A DNA stretch of 64,000 nucleotides from Riemerella anatipestifer_E (GTDB lineage: Bacteria > Bacteroidota > Bacteroidia > Flavobacteriales > Weeksellaceae), in NCBI RefSeq assembly GCF_009932355.1, contig NZ_LEKU01000005.1, forward strand, positions 62,001 to 126,000. The letters are read 5' to 3'. Below, piece by piece: positions 33,013 through 40,454 of the stretch. The notes beneath the pieces are model-generated. The model was not told the origin of the DNA. It did no database searches and worked only from the letters and a program-made list of their open reading frames with translations. How positions within the stretch are numbered: position 1 is the first letter of the stretch; every line of letters begins with the position of its first letter. The translations under genes were made by a program, and so were the position numbers.

Positions 33013-34320
33013 ATGAGTAAAAATAAAAATCGTTTTTTATACTTTTTGTGTGCTGTTTCAATATGGTTTGGGGTAAACGCTCAAATAACCAATGCTGAAA
33101 ATTTAGAACCTTTTGTAACCAAACTGAAACAAAATGAAGCCGTAACACAGATTTTATTTATCGGCGATTCGCATATACAAGCCGATTGGCTCACAGGATA
33201 TCTTCGTAATAAATTTCAAGAAGAATATGGCAATGCAGGGCGAGGTTTGGTGTTTCCCTATGCGGTAGCTAATTCTAATGGACCAGAAGATATATTGGCG
33301 TATAGTAATACAACTTGGGAGAACTTTAGATTGGTTTACGAACAAGATATTTTTCCGAAAATAGGAGCTTCAGGATTTGTGATTGGGAATAAAGAATCTT
33401 CTATTTTGGAAATAAATCTTAGACCTGAAGATGCATTCACTAAGGTAGTTATATTCAATGATAGTATAATGAAGGGAGAGCCTTTTGAGTTAATGAAATC
33501 TAACGAAAGTTTAAAGAGTTTTATAAAAAAGGATAAAAAAGTATTCCCTTATATCGTAAAAACAGAGGATACATTCCCAGAGATAGCTTCTAAATTCTAT
33601 ACCACCACCACAAGGTTAAATCAGCTCAATCAATCCAAAAAGCCTATTGCTAATCAGTCCTATTCTGTGGAGCAAGTAGGGATTAGTTATGACTTTTCCT
33701 TTGAAAATCAGCTAAAAAGTTTATCAAAGTCTATCTTTTATGAACTAAATACAGTCGTGAATTTGTCTGAACCAAATACTCGCCTTTTGTTGAAAACTAA
33801 TGTTAAAAATGGTAATGTTTTCTATGGCTTTCAATTTTTGAATAACAATACCAAAGGGGTTGTATTTAATACGGTAGGCGTTAATGGAGCTACCTATGCT
33901 GATTTTTTAAAATATCCGTTACAGTTGCAACAGTTAAAGTCGATTCAACCAGATATTGCGATTATAGCTTTGGGTACTAATGAGTCTTTAGGAGCTATAG
34001 GTGAGGAAGAGTTTAAGCGAAATGCAATAAATCTTATTTCCGAGCTAAGAAAAGACACGCAGCTCCCAATCTTGTTAATATCACCACCAGACAATAAACT
34101 GAAAGGTGATAAAGCAGAACTTATCACTAAGTGGATTGCTCAAGTTGCTACTCAAGAAAAAGTAGCGTTTTACGATTTGAATAAAGCGTTGGGCGGAAGA
34201 GGCTATTTTCAAAAAGCACTGAACAATAAAGATGCTAATAAAGACGGCGTGCACTTTTTGAAAACAGGTTACGAAAAGCAAGCACAAAAGATTTACGAAG
34301 CTCTAAAAGCATTGTTTTAA
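33013..34320 (+). CDS. Secreted SGNH hydrolase with inserted LysM-like domain
   Basis: This 435-residue protein has a signal peptide ending in VNAQ. The SGNH nucleophile lies in LFIGDSHIQAD (Ser53), the block-III Asn in IIALGTNESLG, and the Asp-His pair in DGVHFLKTGYE. Between the first and later blocks, residues about 178-220 read YIVKTEDTFPEIASKFYTTTTRLNQLN, a good match to a LysM domain, which binds GlcNAc-containing glycans. An internal LysM suggests the substrate is peptidoglycan or a related glycan. It starts nine bases after the MBOAT gene and ends three bases before the convergent murF-alr stop. Confidence 0.85.
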   Translation: MSKNKNRFLYFLCAVSIWFGVNAQITNAENLEPFVTKLKQNEAVTQILFIGDSHIQADWLTGYLRNKFQEEYGNAGRGLVFPYAVANSNGPEDILAYSNTTWENFRLVYEQDIFPKIGASGFVIGNKESSILEINLRPEDAFTKVVIFNDSIMKGEPFELMKSNESLKSFIKKDKKVFPYIVKTEDTFPEIASKFYTTTTRLNQLNQSKKPIANQSYSVEQVGISYDFSFENQLKSLSKSIFYELNTVVNLSEPNTRLLLKTNVKNGNVFYGFQFLNNNTKGVVFNTVGVNGATYADFLKYPLQLQQLKSIQPDIAIIALGTNESLGAIGEEEFKRNAINLISELRKDTQLPILLISPPDNKLKGDKAELITKWIAQVATQEKVAFYDLNKALGGRGYFQKALNNKDANKDGVHFLKTGYEKQAQKIYEALKALF

Positions 34321-34323
34321 GAG

Positions 34324-36768
34324 TTAATCTTTAATATAAACTCTTTTCACTCGTCTAGAAATAGAGGTAAGTACTTCGTAAGGTATCGTTTGTGAATACA
34401 TTGCAAAATCTTCTAGAGAAGGTCTTTCGTAGAAGATAATCACTTCGTCACCTTCTTTGGCAGGGAGGTCAGAAATGTCCACCATCATCATATCCATACA
34501 AACACTGCCTACAATAGGGCATAAGGTATTTTTAATACCAATATAGCCCACGCCATTGCTTAACAGTCGAGGAACGCCGTCCGCATAGCCCACAGGTATG
34601 GTGGCTATCCTTGTGCTTTTAGAGGCTTTGTAGCGTCTGCCGTAGCTTACACTATCGTTAGGTTGGATTTCCGAAATTTGAGAAATAACAGATTTGAATG
34701 CAACTACAGGATTTAATAAAGACTGAATTTCGGGTGAGGCAGAAATCCCCATCATACCGATACCAATTCTTACCATATCCATTTGATAATCTGTGTAATT
34801 AGTGATCCCTGCAGAATTGAGAATATGCCTTAGTGTTTTATAGTTTAGGTCTTTGATGATGTTTTGTGAAAGTCTATCAAATTTTTGGCATTGTGCCAAG
34901 GTATAGTCTTTTTCTTGAGGAATGTCAGAACTAGAAAGATGGCTGAAAATACTTTCTACCTTTACATTCATTTGGTTTAAGTAGTCTTTTAATTGGTCTA
35001 TCTCATCTTCTTTAAAACCAAGACGATGCATTCCTGTCTCTAGCTTGATATGTATAGGATATCTTCCCTCGTAGCCGTTTTGTTTTAGTTGTTTGTGGAA
35101 TAGTTCTAAAACTCTGAAGCTGTATATATTAGGCTCTAGATTGTATTCTATAATGGTATTATAGCTATGTTGCTCTGGGTTCATTACCACGATGGGAACC
35201 GTAATTCCGTTTTTACGAAGTTCTACACCTTCGTCTGCAACAGCAACGCCTAAATAATCTATATGGTGATGTTGTAGAAACTCTGCTATTTCGTAACCAC
35301 CTAGTCCATAAGAGTAAGCTTTAACCATTGCCATGATTTTAGTTTCGGGTTTTAGCAATGATTTATGAACATTGATGTTGTGGAGTAGGTTGTTTAGATT
35401 GACCTCTAGTACCGTATCGTGCTTTTGTAGTTCTAGGTAGGTTTTTACTTGCTCTATTTCAAACTTTCTTGCTCCTTTGAGGAGAATAAGCTCATTTTCT
35501 AAATCTTTAAAGTCTTGATTATTAAATAAATCATTGGTAGTATTGAAACTAAAGCTTTCAGTATTTAAAAGATGTTGGTATTGGCTGATTTCCTCTCCAA
35601 TTAAAAAAACTTTATTAAAGTTTTGCTCATTGATGAGACTTGCGACTTCTTGGTATAGATTGTCTGCGTCCGATTTTTCTGTAAAATCAGTAATGATTAA
35701 AGACTTTTTAGGTTTTTGGTAACTTTTAATAAATTCAAAAGCGATTTTGAGAGAGTCTAAATCTAGATTAAAAGAATCGTTGATGATGAGGTTGTTTTTA
35801 ATGCCATTAACGCTTTCTAGCCTCATTTCCACCGCTTTTAGATTGTTAATTTTTTCTATCATTTTCTCTGTAGAGAATCCCAACAGATGCATCACGGCTA
35901 TGATGGCTAACACGTTGGATAAAGTAGCCTCGTCTCTTTGCTGAGCTGGGAAAGAGAAAGATTTATCAAAGCATTGAACAGTAATGGGTTGTTGCCGGTC
36001 TTTCCAATTCGAAGAAATGTGAATATTGTTACTCTTATTAAATCCGTATGATGTTAAATGCTTACTTGAATATAATGTATTTATTTTATTATTAACTAGA
36101 GTGTTATCTCCATTAAATATGATGCTTTCAGAATCTTTAAAAAGACTTATTTTCTCATCTACAAGATGCTCTTCAGATTTAAAATTAGAAATATGAGCTG
36201 AGCCAATGTGAGTTAAAACGCCTATTTCCGGTGAGAAAATTGTTTCTAGAGTTTTCATTTCATTGGGTTCGGAGATTCCCACTTCAAAAATCCCTACTTT
36301 GTGTTCTGGTTTTATATTTAAGAGAGATAAAGGCAGACCAATTTGAGAGTTAAAACTCTTTGGGCTTTTAACGCATCTAATGTCTTCGGATAGGCATTGG
36401 TAGAGCCATTCTTTAACGATGGTTTTGCCGTTGCTACCTGTAATCCCAATGGTTTGTATATCGTGAGATTTAAGATGTAGATGGGCTAATTTTTGTAAAA
36501 ATTTTACTGTGTCATCTACAATGAGCCACGAGAGTTGGTCGTTATCCAAAGTTTTATGTTCCGAAACAATGAGGTCTATGCCCTTTTCTACCGCGGAAGC
36601 AATATATTTTTCGCCGTTATTTTTTTTGGTTTTAATAGCTACGAATCCTGTGTTTTTAGGAGAGTAGATAATACGGCTATCAAAGGCAAAATGCTTAATC
36701 ATTTTGTCTCCATCACCAATAAGTTTTGCTCCTGTGATTTCGGCAATTTGCTTCGCGGTGTAGTTCAT
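34324..36768 (-). CDS. Bifunctional MurF ligase / alanine racemase
   Basis: An 814-residue fusion. Residues 1-440 are MurF, which adds D-Ala-D-Ala to UDP-MurNAc-tripeptide: ATP motif GITGSNGKT (108-116), FEVGISEPNEM, and the ligase C-domain. Residues about 450-814 are a PLP-dependent alanine racemase with the Schiff-base Lys483 in MVKAYSYGLG and the catalytic Tyr region SVSYGRRYKA. The racemase product D-Ala feeds D-Ala-D-Ala for MurF, so the fusion joins two steps of one route. This fusion is characteristic of Bacteroidota. It is six bases downstream of tdk. Confidence 0.96.
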   Translation of the reverse strand: MNYTAKQIAEITGAKLIGDGDKMIKHFAFDSRIIYSPKNTGFVAIKTKKNNGEKYIASAVEKGIDLIVSEHKTLDNDQLSWLIVDDTVKFLQKLAHLHLKSHDIQTIGITGSNGKTIVKEWLYQCLSEDIRCVKSPKSFNSQIGLPLSLLNIKPEHKVGIFEVGISEPNEMKTLETIFSPEIGVLTHIGSAHISNFKSEEHLVDEKISLFKDSESIIFNGDNTLVNNKINTLYSSKHLTSYGFNKSNNIHISSNWKDRQQPITVQCFDKSFSFPAQQRDEATLSNVLAIIAVMHLLGFSTEKMIEKINNLKAVEMRLESVNGIKNNLIINDSFNLDLDSLKIAFEFIKSYQKPKKSLIITDFTEKSDADNLYQEVASLINEQNFNKVFLIGEEISQYQHLLNTESFSFNTTNDLFNNQDFKDLENELILLKGARKFEIEQVKTYLELQKHDTVLEVNLNNLLHNINVHKSLLKPETKIMAMVKAYSYGLGGYEIAEFLQHHHIDYLGVAVADEGVELRKNGITVPIVVMNPEQHSYNTIIEYNLEPNIYSFRVLELFHKQLKQNGYEGRYPIHIKLETGMHRLGFKEDEIDQLKDYLNQMNVKVESIFSHLSSSDIPQEKDYTLAQCQKFDRLSQNIIKDLNYKTLRHILNSAGITNYTDYQMDMVRIGIGMMGISASPEIQSLLNPVVAFKSVISQISEIQPNDSVSYGRRYKASKSTRIATIPVGYADGVPRLLSNGVGYIGIKNTLCPIVGSVCMDMMMVDISDLPAKEGDEVIIFYERPSLEDFAMYSQTIPYEVLTSISRRVKRVYIKD

Positions 36769-36774
36769 AAGCTG

Positions 36775-37362
36775 TTAGGATTTCTTATTTAAAAACTCAT
36801 CTACAAAAACGCGTCTGCTTACAGCCTCGTAGCTTTCGGTTTCACCTAGTTCTACTAAATCTTGGCTAGTAGAGGTTCTCATAGAGTAATTAGCGAGGTT
36901 GCCTGTTCTTTTACATATGGCGTGTACTTTGGTAACATATTCTGCCGTTGCCATAAGATAGGGCATAGGTCCGAAAGGTCTGCCTTTAAAATCCATGTCA
37001 AGCCCCGCAATTACCACTCTTACACCGTTGTTTGCTAGTTGGTTGGCTACTTCTACGATGCCTTGGTCAAAAAACTGAGCTTCATCTATGCCTACCACAT
37101 CACAATTAGAACCTAGTAATAAGATTTCGTTGGGCGTATCTACCGCTGTACTTCTTATTTTATTTCTGTTATGGGAAACTACATCTTCCTCGGAATATCG
37201 GGTATCTAGTTTAGGTTTAAAAATCTCGACATTAAGTCCTGCCATTTCTGCCCTACGAAGCCTACGAATGAGTTCCTCAGTCTTTCCAGAGAACATAGAA
37301 CCGCAGATGACCTCCATCCATCCACTTTGTTTTGCGTGATTGATTGTATTTTCTAAAAACAT
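36775..37362 (-). CDS. tdk: Thymidine kinase (type II)
   Basis: Tdk phosphorylates thymidine to dTMP for salvage. Its 195 residues include P-loop GSMFSGKTEELIRRLRRA (21-28 core), the Walker B-like DEAQFF, and the lasso region YVTKVHAICKRTGNLANYSMR in which a short Cys-x-x-x-Thr replaces part of the zinc site. Like many Bacteroidota homologues it ends with a basic tail. It precedes the murF-alr gene by six bases, so both probably share one transcript. Confidence 0.95.
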   Translation of the reverse strand: MFLENTINHAKQSGWMEVICGSMFSGKTEELIRRLRRAEMAGLNVEIFKPKLDTRYSEEDVVSHNRNKIRSTAVDTPNEILLLGSNCDVVGIDEAQFFDQGIVEVANQLANNGVRVVIAGLDMDFKGRPFGPMPYLMATAEYVTKVHAICKRTGNLANYSMRTSTSQDLVELGETESYEAVSRRVFVDEFLNKKS

Positions 37363-37425
37363 TTGTTATTTTAGCCGTAAAAATAAAGCACCCCAAAATT
37401 AAGGATTTTTTAATAACGAAACATT

Positions 37426-38280
37426 ATGGTAAACTTCAATTATACGGAAGAAAAAGTGTGGGAAGAATGTAAAGCCTTGTTAGATAAACTATCAGCAATA
37501 AATAATTCCAAAGATTTTTTAGAAAAAGAAAACTTGGTATCTTCTCTCTATGAGAATCTTATTTTTCTCAAAAAACTTAAAGATTATGAGGTAGAATTAA
37601 GTTTAAATGAGGTTAATAAAATTGATGATAATCAAGAAGAAAAAACTGTTTTTGAAGAGTTACCTGTTGTAGTAGATGAAACTAATCATCATATAGAAGT
37701 AGAGGAGTTACACGAAGTAGAGTTAGAAATAGAAACACCAGTCTCTACTGAAGTCGTAGAAGAATTAAAGTTTGAATTTGCTAATGCCAAGGAAGAAGAA
37801 CTTGAAGTATTGGAGTTAGAACCAATACAAGAAGAGCCAATAGCAAATACCGAGACACAAGGAGTAGAAGAGCAACAAGAGGAAAATCAAGAAACAGCAG
37901 AGGAAATATCCGAAGAGCAAGATAAAAAAATAAAGTTAGCACATATTAAGGGGCTTTCGGTGCAGTCTTTATTTGATGAAGAAACTATTACAGAACCAAA
38001 ACAAGAAACGGCGGTTCCAGAGGAGGTAGAACCTTTGGCAACACCAAGTAAACCTAGACAAGATTTTAAACTTGATTTTAACGACCGACTAGCTTTCCTA
38101 AAGGTGTTGTTTGATAATAGCCAAGTAGATATGAATGAAGTTATCAAAAAATTGAATTCTTTTGATAATATAGAACAAGCTAGAGAATACCTGAGTGATG
38201 TTTATTACGAAAGAAATTGGGGCAAGGTAGATGAGTACGCTCAGAGGTTGTGGGCGTTGGTAGAGAATAAATTCTTGTAG
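37426..38280 (+). CDS. Acidic hypothetical protein with conserved C-terminal domain
   Basis: The protein has 284 residues, is not recognised as a named family, and has no signal peptide. Residues 1-60 and 215-284 look structured (LDFNDRLAFLKVLFDNSQVDMNEVIKKLNSFDNIEQAREYLSDVYYE-type helices), while the middle (about 70-185) is an extremely Glu-rich, probably disordered linker (EEL, VEV, EPIQEEP runs). It has the look of a conserved Bacteroidota protein in front of rsmI, whose start follows by three bases. Function unknown. Confidence 0.7.
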   Translation: MVNFNYTEEKVWEECKALLDKLSAINNSKDFLEKENLVSSLYENLIFLKKLKDYEVELSLNEVNKIDDNQEEKTVFEELPVVVDETNHHIEVEELHEVELEIETPVSTEVVEELKFEFANAKEEELEVLELEPIQEEPIANTETQGVEEQQEENQETAEEISEEQDKKIKLAHIKGLSVQSLFDEETITEPKQETAVPEEVEPLATPSKPRQDFKLDFNDRLAFLKVLFDNSQVDMNEVIKKLNSFDNIEQAREYLSDVYYERNWGKVDEYAQRLWALVENKFL

Positions 38281-38283
38281 TAT

Positions 38284-38958
38284 ATGTCAGGTACTTTATA
38301 TTTTGTTCCTACGCCTGTTGGGAATTTAGAGGATATCACTTTTAGGGCGATTAAAACACTCAAAGAGGTAGATTATATTCTCTGTGAAGATACCCGAACT
38401 TCGGGAGTATTGCTGAAACATTACGAGATAGCCAAACCACTAAAATCTTACCATTTACACAACGAACATCAGGCGACTGATAAAGTGATACAAGACTTAC
38501 AAAACGGCGTGAATATCGCTTTGATAACGGATGCAGGAACGCCAGGTATATCAGACCCTGGTTATCTTTTAGCAAAAGCCTGTGCTGACAATGATATAGA
38601 AATGATTTGTCTGCCAGGAGCAACAGCACTTGTCCCCGCTTTGGTAGTGTCTGGTTTGCCTAATAATGAATTTGTATTCGCGGGTTTTCTTCCACCTAAA
38701 AAAGGAAGGCAAACTAAACTCAAGCAATTAGCAGAGGAAAAAAGAACAGTAGTATTGTACGAAAGTCCACATAAAATTAACACCACATTAGAACAAATTA
38801 AAACTTTTTTTGGAGAACATACTAGGGTGAGCCTCAGTAGAGAGATTTCCAAGAAATTTGAAGAGACCAAGAGAGGTAGTATAGATGAACTAATTGCATT
38901 TTCTCAATCTAAAACTTTAAAGGGAGAAATCGTTTTAGTTATCAATAATAGCATTTAG
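38284..38958 (+). CDS. rsmI: 16S rRNA (cytidine1402-2'-O)-methyltransferase RsmI
   Basis: RsmI methylates C1402 in the decoding centre. The 224-residue SAM-dependent tetrapyrrole-methylase-like protein has TLYFVPTPVGNLEDITFRAI, LCEDTRTSG, LITDAGTPGISDPGYLL and LPGATALVPALVVSGLP. It starts three bases after the acidic protein and is separated from fabG by a promoter box. Confidence 0.96.
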   Translation: MSGTLYFVPTPVGNLEDITFRAIKTLKEVDYILCEDTRTSGVLLKHYEIAKPLKSYHLHNEHQATDKVIQDLQNGVNIALITDAGTPGISDPGYLLAKACADNDIEMICLPGATALVPALVVSGLPNNEFVFAGFLPPKKGRQTKLKQLAEEKRTVVLYESPHKINTTLEQIKTFFGEHTRVSLSREISKKFEETKRGSIDELIAFSQSKTLKGEIVLVINNSI

Positions 38959-38969
38959 AAAAATATCAT

Positions 38970-38977
38970 TACTTTTG
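38970..38977 (+). promoter_or_regulatory. TAnnTTTG -7 box for fabG
   Basis: TACTTTTG lies 26 bases before the ATG at 39004, with no convincing -33 element. Confidence 0.55.
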
Positions 38978-39003
38978 ACTAGAAACAAAAAATAAAATTA
39001 TAT

Positions 39004-39747
39004 ATGAGATTATTAGAAGGAAAAGTAGCTCTCATTACAGGAGCTACCAGAGGTATAGGAAAAGGTATTGCCGAGATTTTTGCAGCACAAGGAGCACAGG
39101 TAGCATTCACTTATGCGGGGTCTGTGGATAAGGCACAAGCTCTAGAGACAGAACTTAATAAGATAACCAAAGCTAAGGCTTACCAAAGCGATGCTTCGGA
39201 TTACGAAGGTTCTCAAAAGCTCGTAGAAGAAGTTTTAGCAGAATTTGGTAAAATAGATATTTTGGTTAATAATGCAGGGATTACCAAAGACAACCTCATG
39301 TTGCGTATGTCTAAAGAAGATTGGGATACCATTATCAAGGTTAATTTAGATTCGGTGTTCAACCTAACCAAAGCCGTTATCAAACCGATGATGAAAGCAA
39401 GGGGAGGTTCTATCATCAACATGACTTCCGTGGTGGGTATCAAAGGAAATGCAGGTCAGGCGAATTATGCAGCCTCTAAAGCTGGGGTAATCGGTTTTAC
39501 TAAATCTATTGCGTTAGAATTAGGCTCTAGAAATATCCGTTGCAACGCCATCGCTCCAGGGTTTATAGAAACCGAAATGACGGCAGCACTAGACGAAAAA
39601 ACAGTGCAAGGTTGGAGAGAAACCATTCCGTTGAAAAGAGGAGGTCAGCCAGAAGATGTAGCGAATGCGTGCGTATTTCTAGGTAGCGAGCTATCAAGCT
39701 ATGTTACGGGGCAGGTGCTTAATGTAGATGGCGGAATGCTTACTTAG
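39004..39747 (+). CDS. fabG: 3-oxoacyl-ACP reductase FabG
   Basis: FabG reduces 3-oxoacyl-ACP with NADPH in fatty-acid synthesis. In 247 residues are TGATRGIGKG (12-21) for cofactor binding, NNAGITKDNL, Ser142 in NMTSVVG, and the catalytic Tyr155-x-x-x-Lys159 in YAASKAG. C-terminal GQVLNVDGGM is typical. No acyl-carrier or fab neighbours are present. Confidence 0.93.
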   Translation: MRLLEGKVALITGATRGIGKGIAEIFAAQGAQVAFTYAGSVDKAQALETELNKITKAKAYQSDASDYEGSQKLVEEVLAEFGKIDILVNNAGITKDNLMLRMSKEDWDTIIKVNLDSVFNLTKAVIKPMMKARGGSIINMTSVVGIKGNAGQANYAASKAGVIGFTKSIALELGSRNIRCNAIAPGFIETEMTAALDEKTVQGWRETIPLKRGGQPEDVANACVFLGSELSSYVTGQVLNVDGGMLT

Positions 39748-39771
39748 AAAGTTATTTTGTAAATAAATTTT

Positions 39772-39916
39772 GGGCGTGCCCCTCTCCTTAGCTTTACCCT
39801 AGGCTAGGGTCGGTCTTCGGGCAGTCGCTATTTTACGATAAAGGTTCGGAGCCTTGCTCCGAACCTTTATCGTAAAATGAGCTCCCACAATGCCCTTCGC
39901 TCTCACGCTATAGTTA
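39772..39916. repeat. REP-like intergenic element with perfect 23-bp hairpin
   Basis: Positions 39830-39852 and 39856-39878 are perfect inverted copies separated by CTT (core ATTTTACGATAAAGG / CCTTTATCGTAAAAT). Flanks are GC-richer, with GGGCGTGCCC at the left end, CCCTAGGCTAGGG in the middle, and CAATGCCCTTCGCTC at the right, resembling conserved palindromic intergenic repeats of Bacteroidota. The hairpin lacks a T run, so it is not a simple terminator, although it could act as one for fabG. Confidence 0.6.
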
Positions 39917-39934
39917 ATTAGAAGTGATAATTAT

Positions 39935-39942
39935 TATATTTG
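39935..39942 (+). promoter_or_regulatory. TAnnTTTG -7 box for the 39973 lipoprotein
   Basis: TATATTTG lies 30 bases before the ATG at 39973 and overlaps an alternative upstream start codon at 39940, which rules that start out. Confidence 0.7.
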
Positions 39943-39972
39943 TGGGTGAAAGTGTTTGATATATTTTGGTTT

Positions 39973-40377
39973 ATGAAGTTTATTATACTATTATTCACAA
40001 TACTTAGTTGTACTTCGCCAAGCAAATTTGAGCAGTCGGTAATTGGAGAATATGCCTCGCCTAAGAATAGTTATTTCAATAAAGTGAGGTATGGCAGTTT
40101 TGTGCTAGACCTTAATCTCGAGCTGAAACAAGATGGCACTTATATATTAACCTCGTGTGCTCAAATTACCACAGGAAAATGGAGGCAAGAAGGAAATTTT
40201 ATACTTTTAGAATGTTTGGATAGAAAATTCATTATAGATAGTGTGAACCATAACGAAGCCTATGCCAAAGGAAAAATCTGTAATGATGTAGAAAAATACG
40301 AAATCAGAGATTTTGGTTTGTACAAAGAGGAATTGGTGGGTAATAGACTAGCTAAGTTTATACTGCTTAAAAAATAG
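39973..40377 (+). CDS. Small hypothetical lipoprotein
   Basis: The protein has 134 residues with a short signal sequence and lipobox FTILSC (Cys13). The mature part is beta-rich, LELKQDGTYILTSCAQITTGKW being a strand pattern seen in small Bacteroidota lipocalin-like proteins. No enzymatic motif is visible. It is preceded by its own promoter and followed by a terminator shared with rnr. Confidence 0.7.
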   Translation: MKFIILLFTILSCTSPSKFEQSVIGEYASPKNSYFNKVRYGSFVLDLNLELKQDGTYILTSCAQITTGKWRQEGNFILLECLDRKFIIDSVNHNEAYAKGKICNDVEKYEIRDFGLYKEELVGNRLAKFILLKK

Positions 40378-40411
40378 CCGTGCAAGAAACTCGGAATATC
40401 TTTAAAATAAA

Positions 40412-40444
40412 AAAGGGTTATCTTATTATCGGAGATAACCCTTT
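40412..40444. terminator. Bidirectional terminator between 40377 gene and rnr
   Basis: Perfect 12-bp stem AAAGGGTTATCT / AGATAACCCTTT with a 9-base loop and A/T runs on both sides, lying between two convergent genes. Confidence 0.9.
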
Positions 40445-40454
40445 AGTATTAAAA

